DNA of 64,000 nt from Coniella vitis (taxonomy: Eukaryota > Ascomycota > Sordariomycetes > Diaporthales > Schizoparmaceae). The translations under genes were made by a program, and so were the position numbers. The notes beneath the pieces are model-generated. The model had not been told where the DNA came from and did not search any database. It worked only from the letters and a program-made list of their open reading frames with translations. Where the stretch lies: the NCBI GenBank assembly GCA_011317545.1, contig WUJK01000008.1, positions 248,001 through 312,000 of the forward strand, in the 5' to 3' direction. Below, one piece after another: positions 11,664 to 22,307 of this stretch. Every line of letters starts with the position of its first letter. Positions within the stretch are counted from its first letter, which is position 1.

Positions 11664-12554
11664 AAGCTTTTTGGAAGGGGAGGAATAGTGAGGAGACGAG
11701 AGGGATGAGAGATATTCAAAAGTGATGATGACGATGGCACACGAGGTCTGCTGGCTGGCGGACTTCGAGATGCTTTGTTCCATTACCATACATACACGTT
11801 CTCTCCCTGTGCGTTGAGCAGATCAACGACACAACTTTACATTCTTGTCAGCTGTGTATATCTGAAGCCGTGTACAGATAGGGCTAGCACGTATATACAG
11901 TGAAGACCTGACCAGCAGGTGTTTTGAATATATACATTGCTCCTTTGAAATGGGAAGTAGACATGTGACTTATTACACAATGATCTTCCCAAAAGGTAAA
12001 ACGTTTGGGCGTCTTGTGGTCACTGGAAAAGTTTCATATCGTAATGAACAGGTGTTGAGAACTTCAAGATAGATTCCATTTGCCGTTGTAAGGTTTGTAC
12101 CTCAGTCGAGGCCAGGACGAATAACCTCTTTGTCCGGCAGTGCCTCTTCCTGGCACCCACCCATCATCTTATGCCTGACTTTTGTTCTACCCCTCTGCTA
12201 GGATATGATACTGCTCTAGGCCCAACAATTCCACCACAGCCGGTCATTCAAAGCTGTCATTGAAAGCGCCCGACTCTCCAGGCTGCGTAGTATGTTAGCC
12301 TTCCGAGGTCTCTCCAGAACAAGCGTGTGATCATCCAGGCTTTGTCCAGGATCGTGTCGTGGAGAAATGACTGGATACTGGGAGGCGGGGCGGCGATCCC
12401 TAGCATCAACACCCAACAGCTGTGATTCAATCACAGTCATCAATTGGTGCTGTAGAGAACCAATTCACCTGCTGCTTAGTTCAGAAAGATATTCTGTTTC
12501 CGATGGCTGGTTCTATAAGCCGAGGTTTCCTTCTTCCCAATGAAACACGATCGC
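11664..12554. other. Intergenic between convergent genes
   Basis: The 3' flanks of the G1 peptidase (+) and the GH43-like gene (-). Only short frames are present and nothing is recognisable. Confidence 0.6.
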
Positions 12555-13703
12555 TCACAGAAACTTCTTCGCTTGGCTTAAAATATTTCCCAGTGAACCT
12601 TTCAGTGGCGCGGGCGCCTTGTCCACAATCTTCCCAAAGGCGCCCTCCAAGCCATCCCGCGTATCACCAGGCCCCATCCCCGGACAATTGCTCTGATAGG
12701 AACAGCAGATTGGTTGCGCATGGGCCGCGAAGCACGCAGCCCCGAGGTTGAGCACACGCGCCTTGCGGTTCGCCCACCCTTCGTTCTCATGCTCGGTCGC
12801 GTGGTAGATGCAAAAGATGCGCCCGTCATTGTGAGGACTCGGCAGGAAGCTGGCGTGTCCCGGTCCAAAGGGCCCGCCTTGGCGCCGGTCGCTGATCAGC
12901 AGCGGCGTCGGTCGCTTGGCCCAGCTCTCGGGCCGCAAGGGGTCGTTGCCGACGAGAGCCAGCAGGGCCAGTTTGTAGTCGCTTGTCCAGCTGCCGTCGG
13001 CCGAATAGACGATCCCTCGGAAGCCTGCAAAGTTGACCCAGGTCGGGCCCTCGTTGACGCCTCTGCTCCCATTGTCGGGCCGTTCCCAGGGCAGCTCTGC
13101 TCTGGAAATGCAGACAAGGGTCTCGGCGAGGGCTTCTTCGGGTGAGCGCATTTTGATGAAGAACAAGTCTTGTTGCCTGTCGGAGTGGTCGCCAATGGGC
13201 CAACCAGACCAGCAGCAGTACAGGTCGTGGCCGTCGGGGGAAAACACGGTTGCGTCGATGGCCCAATGGTCCGGCATGCCCTTGAGCGGGCCTAGAAACT
13301 CCCATCCACTCGGGTCCATGGGGTCCTCGAGCGGTGAGCGCAGGAGCGTGGTCCGGTGGCCAGGGTTGCCGACGCCAGGCGGGGCGCCGCAGGTGTAGAT
13401 GTACCATTTACCGCGCAGATAGTCTGGCTGGCATTGTCAGTGGTGCAATCAAAACAAGAGTCAACAAGAGTGGGATGGATGTAAGCACTGACGAAGCTCG
13501 GGGGCCCAGATGGCGTCTGACCAGGGCGTTCCTGGAGCAGGGTGCCATATGACACTCTTTTGGCAGTCGTGGAAGTTTTCCAGCTGGGAGGAGCACCATA
13601 TCTCGATGCGGTTCCCCAGCGTAAAGGTGAGGTAGAAGTGGCCGCGAGCCGCAACCACCCACGGGTCGGGAGTGTCGTGGTCGCAGATGATTCTATTCGA
13701 CAT
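12555..13703 (-). CDS. GH43-like glycoside hydrolase
   Basis: Five-bladed beta-propeller glycosidase of the GH43 type (arabinofuranosidase, xylosidase or arabinanase activities). Two exons, 13703-13493 and 13423-12555, joined across a 69-nt intron (GTCAGT donor, CAG acceptor), give 359 residues. The junction restores the family block WAPELHYLRGKWYIYT. Candidate catalytic residues are Asp13 in HDTPDPWV (general base), the Asp of HWAIDATVF (pKa modulator) and the Glu of GVNEGPTWV (general acid). The start is the first ATG in frame, only ten residues before the catalytic DPWV, and there is no signal peptide. The enzyme is therefore either intracellular or missing an unrecognised upstream exon. 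The C-terminal 50 residues look like an extension beyond the propeller. Substrate is unresolved. Confidence 0.85.
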
Positions 13704-15021
13704 GGTTGGTGGCACGGGGCAATGGTGGATGCGTGTTCGCTGTCTGTATACCGATAGACGTTGATCATTGAAGCGTCTCTGGGTAGATCAAACCAGCTAC
13801 TTCCATTTCAGAGGACTCAGAAGGCACCCTTTTCTGTTGAGAAGAACAGACGGGCTCGTCTGTCACTGACAAGTGTTTCATGGTATTCGGTCGCCTCGAG
13901 GGGTGGGAGAGGTGGGCCTTGGATCCCCGGATTCCCAGATCCCCAGACTCGCTGCACTGCCACTGCCACGGACACACATGACACTTGCCGTGGCACTAAT
14001 GAATCCTGGAACAGGATCCATGGTCAGCAGGCTTGGAAAATCGATCCATCGAATACCATGGCGAGGCCCGCACGTTCCTCGCACAGGCGCGGCCACAGGC
14101 CACCTGGTGATCAAAGGTACAAGAGTTGGTACATAGTAGGTCCCGACCCCGTTCAGATGCTTCCAGGCCTGACGAACAAGGCGAGATTGGTTGATAGAGG
14201 TGCTGATTTAGAGGCTGACTCCTGGTTCGGTTGCAAGATATTCAGTCACACACATCGATGCCAGCAAAGGATGACCTGATCACCGCGACAAAACGGTGAG
14301 ATGGCATCCATCTGCACATCGAACATGGCTCTTTGGCTGAATCGCGTGGACAGTGGCATTGGCGAAGCTTTCGTCCGCTACATAGCAAAGTTGCAAAGAA
14401 GATTGATGATGCATGACTGAAATGAAGTGGAAGAGAGAGCACTGAATACGACGGAGGGACACGATGGACGCCAGGGTTCGGGTTCGCTTCCACAGTCTAC
14501 CCTAACCCTAGCAGAGACAGCTGACAGACCCACCAACCCAGCTCCCTTCAAAATGCCCCTCCAATAAATTTTGAAATTTTCCAAACCCTCCAGCAACCGT
14601 CTCCTCTTCTTCTTCTTCCACCACCCTCTGCGCGCGCCAACCTCACCAAGAGCAAGTCTCTGGAGAGGAGGAGCAGCGCGCAGTCCTCGACAATACGCCC
14701 ACTAACCCAGGTAAGCATTGCATTGCATTGCTCTGCATTTCTCTTTTTCTCGTGCTGCAAATTGATGAACACACTTCTTTAAGAACGGCCAACTGAAAGT
14801 CAAACCCATGTTGATCCAACTTTTATCAAGCTCAACAGTCTGAATATTTTGCACATTATCTACCTTGATTTCCCCACTGCTCCTCGCGCTCCAGCTTCTC
14901 CTGAACAGTCGGACATCAAAGCTAACATGCGAATCAAGACAGGCTATTTTCCCCAACAACACAATTTCCATAGTCTCGAGAGATGCCGTGTGTGTATCTT
15001 CTTCGCGAATCAATCAATCAA
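13704..15021. other. Intergenic, telomere-like dodecamer
   Basis: Between the GH43-like gene start and the 3' end of the serine hydrolase. No supported gene. It holds a TACATAGTA motif (14130-14138) and ACCCTAACCCTA (14499-14510), two units of the common fungal telomere sequence. Confidence 0.5.
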
Positions 15022-15031
15022 TCAATCAATC
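15005..15031. repeat. (AATC)n run over a stop codon
   Basis: About six tandem AATC units. Read on the minus strand they supply the last two codons and the TGA stop of the serine hydrolase gene, then continue into the 3' UTR. Confidence 0.85.
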
Positions 15032-17169
15032 TTGTCAAACCAAACCAAGCCCTCCACCGTGTCTCCATTGCTCGGTGAAACAGCCAACCACGTGATGCCC
15101 ATCCTAGCCACCCGTCCGTCGGGCCCAATCTCAAACTGCGCTGGCGCATACTCGCGGATGGGCCCCCGCGGATTGCCCTTGTAGTAATGGTACAGCATCC
15201 AGTACTCGCCCGAGACGTGCTCAAACAGGTTGACAGTCGGCCACGACGCGTCTGCCCGGATGGCCACGAGCGAGATGTTGTCGCGCACTATGTACTCGTC
15301 GTCGACGCTGCTGGCAAGCTGCATTGTGAAGGTGAGGTAGCCAGGGTGGAAGTAGGTTCCCGTGTACGCCTCAACCGGTAATGCCGAAGAGAGCGGGCTC
15401 GACGGACGGTGAGGGTAGTATTTGGCAATGCTCTGGTTCATTGCAGCCTCGTCCTTTTCGTAACCGTTCTTGTAGCTATTCAAAAATCAAGATAAAAGTC
15501 AGCAATCCTCTCCCGCTAGCAACACCGACGACGACGACGACGATGACAACAACAAAAACAAAAGAAGAAAAAAGAGCGAGACCTTACCCAGCAGTCCAAT
15601 CACGCCTCTGGTCCACAGGCACGCCCAACCGATCATCCACCATTTCCCACACCAGCGCCAGCTGCACCGCATTCGACGTGACCGCCGTGTTCCCCAGCGC
15701 CGCAAACCCAAAGTCGAGATCCGGGAAGAAGAAGACCTCGGCCCCGTACGCGTGCATCCCGCCCGAGTGCGTCCAGAACCGGTGGCCCCGGTAGCTGCCC
15801 ACCCCCCAGCCAAGCGCATACGCCAGCGGGAAATCATAGCCCAGCGAGTCCGTACTGACCGCGTCGCCGGGGCTGATGAGCATGCGCGGCGTCCGCACCG
15901 CGCGCTGGGCCTCAACGGGCACCGGGCCGTCCTGCCGCAGCCACATGCGCAGCCACTTGGTGTAATCGTCCACAGTGGACATGACGCCGCCCGCCCCGCC
16001 CACCTCGTCCGTCGGCATAAAGGGCACCGTCGTGTACGCCTGCGCGATGGGATCCCAGCTATAGCCCGCGGCCAGGCCATGGCCCTCTCGGCCCTCTCGG
16101 CCCTTGTTGTTCGCCGCCGCGTGCAGCGCGTCGTCGAGCGAGAAATACGTCCCGTGCATCCCCAGCGGCGCCCAGAGCCACTCGCGCAGCACGTCGCCCA
16201 TCCAGCGCCCGCCCGCCAGCGTCTCGATGACGTGCGACGCCACGACGTACATCTGGTTGCAGTACTGCCACGTTGTGCGCGGCGGCGCGTTCAGCGGGAG
16301 GTGGCGCAGGAACCGCGTGCCGTCGCGGAGCGTGGCGGTGCGTGTCCCCCCGCTGCCGTCGGGGACGCGGTGCGTGCTCGCCTTGTCGTGGCGCGGCAAG
16401 CCGGGGCGGTGCGAGAGCGCGTCCTCGAGGGTGATGTGCTTCGTTGCCCATTCGTCGGCGAGCACAAAGTCGTCTGGGATGATGGACGCGATGGGCGTGT
16501 CCCAGGCGAGTTGGAGAGAAGGCGGTGGTCCATACGGTGGTGATGAAGGTATGCCCGAGGGGATCGTGTAGTTGCCGCTTTCAATCATCATGGCGAGGAT
16601 GGAGGCTGTAAAGGCCTTGGAGGTCGAGGCGCAGTAGAAGATGGTTTGAGGCGTGACAGGCGTCGAGGGGAAGGTTGCGATGCCGTAGCCCTTTGGTGGT
16701 GTCTTTGGTCAGTTTTCATATAGGAAATGGAGGCCCTTCATCTCACAACCACAAAGAAATCATCATCTTTCTCCCCATTCCATGACACAAACATCACATA
16801 TCAATATCAACATACCTCAGTCCAGATCTCGTCCCCATCCACCACCCCAATCGCCACCCCCGGGACGTGCCACTCCTCCAACAAGTCCTCCACATGCTTC
16901 TTGTACGCCTCAGTAAACGGACTGCTTTTGCGTCCTGCACTTGTGCCTTTGCCATTGCCATTGTCGTTGCCGTCGCCGTTGCCGTTGCCGCTGCTGGCAA
17001 AGCTGTCTTGGTCCACTGCCGGCACCGTTTGCGGTTGTGAAAGAATCACGGGCTTTTGGCCTTGTCCTTGCCCGTTCAATGAAACCGAGTCGTCCAGCGC
17101 AGTGACCCCCAAGAGGAAGCTCGTCGCGATGGTGGTGGTTATTGCGAGAAGAGGGGTAGTGACGCGCAT
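15022..17169 (-). CDS. Secreted beta-lactamase-fold serine hydrolase
   Basis: Serine hydrolase of the beta-lactamase/class C penicillin-binding protein fold (PF00144). Three exons, 17169-16816, about 16690-15588 and 15475-15022, give about 636 residues. The exon 2 acceptor could instead be at 16702, adding four residues; both keep frame. A signal peptide (about residues 1-25) is followed by a low-complexity G/N/D linker (about 60-75). The nucleophile motif S-T-S-K is near residues 140-143. The second motif is Y-C-N in QYCNQMYVVASHVIE, and an H-S-G-G block near the end of exon 2 matches the third motif region. Exon 3 carries a C-terminal lipocalin-like extension. Fungal members act as secreted esterases or peptidases; the substrate is unknown. 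The ATG at 17169 is the first in frame with the signal peptide. Confidence 0.9.
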
Positions 17170-17747
17170 TCTCACGGCTTGCCCTTATTCAATGTACTAT
17201 TGTACTTTTTTTTTTTTTTTTACGTACAGTGGAATAATAGACTGCTTTTTGGTTTCTATTTTTTTTTTTTTGGCACAAGTTGCCAATGGGACAAAAAGTA
17301 TTGTACTGTGGGGAGTAATGAGATAACAGTACGCTTGAACGTTGTCCAGATTATATACTTGTAGTACATGGAGGTGGGATTCTCTATTGTATATCGGCCC
17401 CCCCCCCAGCTTATCAAAAGAAGAAAAAAGAGCACCTATACAATTCATCCGTGCTTACGGGACTGAATACTTAGGACCATGAATATGATTGGCCATTGTT
17501 GCTACTAGTAATTGAAGTCAAGTATTCATATAAACTGTTCAGAGAGGGCAACAACGCTACAATATCGAGTTTCTGTGACGAGTACACGAACTCGCTTATA
17601 TGAACTATCATGTATAAAAGAAGACCAGCAAGTTCCAACTTCTCGCCTTTTGATCAACAAGCCAACGGAAATGAAAAATAATAACCACCCAACCTCGCTA
17701 TATAGCCTATCCATTTCACTCCTTCTCATCAAACAGATATTCTGAAT
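17170..17747. other. AT-rich intergenic
   Basis: Promoter region of the serine hydrolase and 3' flank of the HET gene. Contains T homopolymers (about 17203-17221 and 17259-17270) and a C tract (17399-17407). No gene seen. Confidence 0.6.
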
Positions 17748-19208
17748 TCAAACGAAGACCATCATGGCAATTGGTGATTGGCAGACGGCGACAACAAAGG
17801 CCAATGTCCAGTTCGGGTGCTTGGGATCGTACGGCGGGCCGGGAGATTGTGCCCGTGCCAACAACTGCGGAGCCGTCTCCTTCCACAATTCCAGCACCGT
17901 TGAAACTGCTTCCCTGCCATGTACGCGCCTAATCTCTCTAGAGATATATGTGACGGGACCGATCATGACCGCCCGGACGCGGAGAAGCGACCCACTCCGG
18001 ACCGGAGCCGCGTCGTGTGCCCCGGTAATCCTGGGAAAGTAAAAAAGAGGGACATATGAATAAGACTTGTGGTTCCAGCGAGGAATCCAGGACGGGAACG
18101 GAGACGCAAACAGGTCATCCAGGTTTGCGCTGGGTTTGTAATCCACATAACTCAGGAGGTCGAGGTTCGATGTCGCGTCCAGGAATCGCGTGGCAAACTC
18201 GCGGTAGACGTCCAAATATGATGTTTGGTCGCTATAGTCGGGCACTAGGGTCGGCATTGCCCCGTCTGACGTGGGAATCGCCATGAATGCATAGATACGG
18301 TCTGTTGGGTTGGTCACCTGCAAGTACCGTGCTTCGTGCAGCAGATCAAGAGTCGGCCAGGCCTGCAATTCCAGCGACGCATTTGCTGGCAGCAACGTCC
18401 GTGCCTCTCTTGGCCGATGCATCTCATACGTGCACCTATGAATTTCCAAGTGTGAACTAATTAAAACTGTTTGCATAACCGGCACCGCTCGCCATTGTGT
18501 CCACCAAGACGTTCGCAGTATGCCAAGCCATCTCATCTCAGCGCCGGCCCAGAGGAGCACGGCCTCCGGTCCCATCGCCGCCTCCTGCACCACCCACCCG
18601 CGATGGAACCAGGGCTGGTTACCGAGTTGTTCCCACGAGTCCCACCGGTAGTCGCGTGCGAGCGCATCGTCTGCTTGCGGATACGGAAAGCTGTCCCATT
18701 CCCACGAGAAGTCGGCGCGGGCAAACACCCCATCCATCATGGCCCCGATGTCGGCCACGAGCGCGGCGACATCGCGGGCATGTTGCTCATCCGAAGGCGT
18801 CCCTCCAAGGCATACCAAGGTGCACCGCGAAGTCTGGTAAACTCGACCCATACGCGCCACTTGCTGCGCCTTCTCGGCATCGTCGTCCTGGTTGATACAC
18901 ACCGAGTCGGCCCACAGCGCTCGCGGCCTGTCTTGCCGTCTCACCTGACGGAAGGCCGCACTCAGGTTGTGTGTAATGGCCAACGTCTTGCCGTCGATAG
19001 TCATGGTTTCGACCTTGTCTGCACAGCCCCAAGCGTATGATATCGCCTCGAACGAGTCCTTGGCATCTGCCAGTTGTACCGTCTCGAGATGGCCGACAAG
19101 AGGCTCGTCACAGCTCCCTGGCTGTAGGATGAGGCGTCGGATGGTGTCAGGCGAGGCCAGTTCGGTATACTGGTAATGAAGCGGTTCTTTGAGCGTGTCT
19201 GCCACCAT
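17748..19208 (-). CDS. HET-domain protein, C-terminus short
   Basis: Heterokaryon-incompatibility (HET, PF06985) domain protein. Such proteins trigger growth arrest or cell death on non-self recognition; most paralogues have no assigned function. One exon, 486 codons. HET blocks are clear: FEAISYAWG (residues 53-61), ALWADSVCINQDD (97-109) and VYQTSRCTLVCLG (123-135). A later family block, NPTDRIYAFMAI, and the SWIPRWN segment are also present. The start ATG lies directly before the conserved N-terminal region. Family members usually run 600 residues or more; this frame ends in a hydrophobic tail (AFVVAVCQSPIAMMVFV) and runs into AT-rich sequence, so the C-terminal part may be lost. A 44-nt intron-like stretch around 18440-18480 was considered, but removing it would break the frame. 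Confidence 0.88.
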   Translation of the reverse strand: MVADTLKEPLHYQYTELASPDTIRRLILQPGSCDEPLVGHLETVQLADAKDSFEAISYAWGCADKVETMTIDGKTLAITHNLSAAFRQVRRQDRPRALWADSVCINQDDDAEKAQQVARMGRVYQTSRCTLVCLGGTPSDEQHARDVAALVADIGAMMDGVFARADFSWEWDSFPYPQADDALARDYRWDSWEQLGNQPWFHRGWVVQEAAMGPEAVLLWAGAEMRWLGILRTSWWTQWRAVPVMQTVLISSHLEIHRCTYEMHRPREARTLLPANASLELQAWPTLDLLHEARYLQVTNPTDRIYAFMAIPTSDGAMPTLVPDYSDQTSYLDVYREFATRFLDATSNLDLLSYVDYKPSANLDDLFASPFPSWIPRWNHKSYSYVPLFYFPRITGAHDAAPVRSGSLLRVRAVMIGPVTYISREIRRVHGREAVSTVLELWKETAPQLLARAQSPGPPYDPKHPNWTLAFVVAVCQSPIAMMVFV

Positions 19209-20410
19209 CTATGCCACTCGTTTGGGTTGTTTCCGTCATGAGTTGCTCCGCCATTGCAACTGTTGTCCATCCTCCGAGGGAAAGGGGGAAGGAGAAGGGC
19301 CAGAATAGATCGAGGTATAAGCAGATCTTAAGAGAAGAACATCAACAAGACAATTGAAACGGTCAGTTGACGTCAGGTTGTCAAAAGTCCATGTCATGTC
19401 CGATGGCATGAACACGGATATTCGTAAAAGAAAAGCATAACCCAGCAGGAAGAGCAGGCAGCGCACTCTTGTGAGGCCATTTGGCAAAAGGAGCAAGCAC
19501 AACTTGATAAACCTTTGCCCGTGAGGAGAGTTGCAGGGAGCAGGAGGCGGAGTAACCACCGCTTGCTTGTGTAACACACCTTGTCAGCGACCGTGGGAAG
19601 CAACAAATGGAAAATGTGCAGTCGCCACTAGATGTGATAAGGCATCGACGCGCGGGGGAAACCGCCCTTTAGGTTGGTCAAAGATGATGCCTATTGATAC
19701 AAGCACCCCTGACATCCCAACTCTTTTCCTTTTTCCACTTGGGTACTATACATCTCTGCTGAATTTTATACTTGCTTATAACGAAAAAGGACAAAGTGAA
19801 AAGAAGGGAGGGTGATGGGGTCATGTATAATATATCTGCATTGCCCTTCTTGGGCTATTGCTTTCGAGGACTATCAGCACTGCCACTGGGCAAAACGAAC
19901 CTGCTTCACAAGCAGGCAGAACAGAGGCAGAGCAAAGCAAAGGCACCGGGGAAACAAAGGGTATCTTGCTCTCTTCTTCCCTGTATGCGCCTGTGTGCGC
20001 GCGTGTGTCTGTGTCGGTCTGAAGATCTACATACCTTTCCAGTTTGTGGTAAAGAAAGGCGACAGGAACATATTTCAGCAGGATAACCTACACCCATCCC
20101 TTCCGTTTCCCTTTCCCCTTTCTGGCCATATCCCCATATCTTTCCCTTTCCTCTCTGCAAGCAAGTCTCCGGCTGCTTTCCTCCCCTATTTCCATAGACA
20201 GATAGACGGTAACCCAGAAGCACCTCCATCACGAGACCCCACCAACTCCAATCCATCCGTGGCTATTTCTTATAACTCCCCACCTGTCAACGAGCACCAG
20301 CTCTCCTCACGCCCTCTACAAAGAGAGGAAAGTAGAGAGCACGCCTACAGTATAGACATGCAGGTGACCTGAACAACAGCAAGATCCCAACTCCCCATCT
20401 TGAACCCCAT
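19209..20410. other. Intergenic, no gene seen
   Basis: Upstream region of the HET gene and 3' flank of the DUF7918 gene. Contains a TG/GCGC-rich patch near 19988-20012 and pyrimidine-rich stretches. Frames here lack domain signals. Confidence 0.55.
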
Positions 20411-22307
20411 TTATAGCTCCTCCTCGCCCTCGGCTGCTCGACTAAACGGTGATGCGGTGACTGCAGGCGCTGAAGCGGAAGCCTGTGGCTGCGTGCCAGT
20501 GACAGTGGCAGCCGAGGAAAGCTGCCCGATAGGCGCGGCTCGCTGCTTCTTCATTGGACTGCCCACGACGCTGTCGTCGGGAAGACTCTTGCCAAATGGC
20601 GTAGCGCTAGCAGACAATCCCGGTATGCTGCCGAGACCAGCGAATCCAGCAGAGATGGGTGGTGTATTGGCAATGTTGGCGCCGAGGTTTGGAGACTTGG
20701 GATCCGTAGGCGTGGACGCTCCTTCTACTTCGGCGGACCGCTGACGCTTGAGCTGTTTGTTCAAAAGAGACGCATTAGTATCTGGGATTCCCAGGTGACA
20801 AGCATAATGATGAACTGATAACGTACCTTGATCCTGTCAACGCCCTCGGCCAATTCTCCTGTGAACTTGGCATCCTCAGGGGCGTCGCTGGACTTGACAT
20901 CCTTCTCATCAATGTCCTCCATCTCGCCCAGAATGTGCGGCTCGTCGTCGTCGTCGTCTTCGCTATCCTGGTCCATTGCGCCAGGAGCACCGTTGCTCTT
21001 ATTCTTTGACTTTCTGCGCTTTGCCGACTCCGCCTCCTGATCTCTGAAGGCCGAGAATCCAACGGTGCCCGTAGTCTTGAGAGGCCCCAGGTTGGAGAGA
21101 TCGAGCTGGCCAGACCGGCGCTTTGTCGAAGCAGCATTCGCAGCGGTGGATTTGGCCGAGGGGACCACGCCCATTTTCTGTAATTGGCCTGTACATGAGG
21201 TGTGTCAGCAGCTTGTGCTAGCAGTTTCAGGCGCAAGAGAGCGGGCTAAAAGTAAAACAACTTGTATTCAAAAGACTTACGATCGCCTCGGTAAAAGAAG
21301 GTGAAGGTAGCGTAGGGCTTCTCGGGGCCATCAATGCCAGTAACCGTCTGTGTACTGATCGTTTTTGGATCCAAAGTCTTGGGTTTGGCAAAACTGGTCG
21401 TGTGCTCGACATCAGCGTCAACTCCATTGGAGTTGCCCCCCTCGGCATCGTCGTCATCGTCATGTGCGCCGAATTGCGGCGAGTACTCGCCCTTCTTGAT
21501 CTCGCCAGAAGCTATGACGCGGAACATGGCGACCTTGATTTGGCCAGCAGCTTCGGGGAACTCGTCCTCCGAGTCGGACATGGAGCTGTCGTCATCGGCA
21601 ACAGCCTCGACAGGCGATGCCTCGTTGGTATATCTCAGCGTATCCTTGGGGCCGTTTGTTTTGGAGGAGGCGTCCAGCATAGCCGAAGCAGAGGCGTCGC
21701 CCTCTGCCTTTTGCTTTCTGCGCCGCCGCTCAAACCTTTGGCGGCGCTTTTCCAGTCGCGCTTCAGTGTTGGAGCCCTGCAGATCCAAGCCATTGAGCCA
21801 ACGCTCCAGGCCAACTTCGCGGAACAAGAACTCCCTTTCCGCCAAGCCACCACCCTCTGAGTCCGGAATCTGCACCCATCTGCTATTCACCCACGTCTCT
21901 TCGCCCGGCCGCAACAGGGTCGCGACCTCCTCTTTGCCCCGGCCGTCAAAATAAATGTAGGCGGCGACCGTCTCATTCTCTGAGTTGGTCATGGGTATGT
22001 ATGGGTTGACACCGTTTCCGGCCTTGCTCGTGGCCATGTCCCTAGCGGCATACTGCGGGGTGGGGTCGGGATTGTCGGGCGAAGGCTTGGGCGTCGAGTA
22101 GGGAATAGGCAGGCCGGGCGTGAGCAGTGTTATCGAGATGGCAAACTTGGCAGGCTCCGTCTTGCCCGAGTCCTCGCTCAGGGTGGGCGAGGGCACGGGG
22201 ATGAAGGTGTTGATCCTCGAGAACTTGGACTGCTTCTGCATGCCATACTCGGGCAGCGGGTTGCCATTGGCATGGATGCTGACGGCGATGCCCTTGAAGC
22301 AGGGCAT
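20411..22307 (-). CDS. DUF7918-family fungal protein
   Basis: Conserved fungal protein of unknown function matching the DUF7918 pattern. Three exons, 22307-21281, 21188-20827 and 20752-20411, give 576 residues. The N-terminal half is the likely beta-rich domain. It begins MPCFKGIAVSI, includes the block VAAYIYFDGRGKEEVATLL (around residues 110-130), and ends with TFTFFYRGDRQLQKMGVVP across the first splice junction, a typical domain end. The middle has an R/K-rich stretch (about 185-200, RRRRK) and an acidic Ser/Asp segment. The C-terminal 200 residues are acidic and K/R-rich patches of probable disorder, including RRKSKNK, a likely nuclear localisation signal. A role in the nucleus is inference. 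Both introns have clean GTAAGT or GTACGT donors. Confidence 0.8.

Noticed and set aside
14499..14510. Telomere-type repeat considered as a chromosome end
   Set aside because: Only two units, internal to gene-bearing sequence on both sides.
15752..16543. 263-codon plus-strand frame opposite the serine hydrolase
   Set aside because: Arg/His/Val-rich antisense shadow; the sense strand carries the STSK, YCN and HSGG motifs.
18440..18480. Possible small intron in the HET gene
   Set aside because: The only GT..TAG pair gives 44 nt, which would shift the frame; the uninterrupted frame matches the family on both sides.
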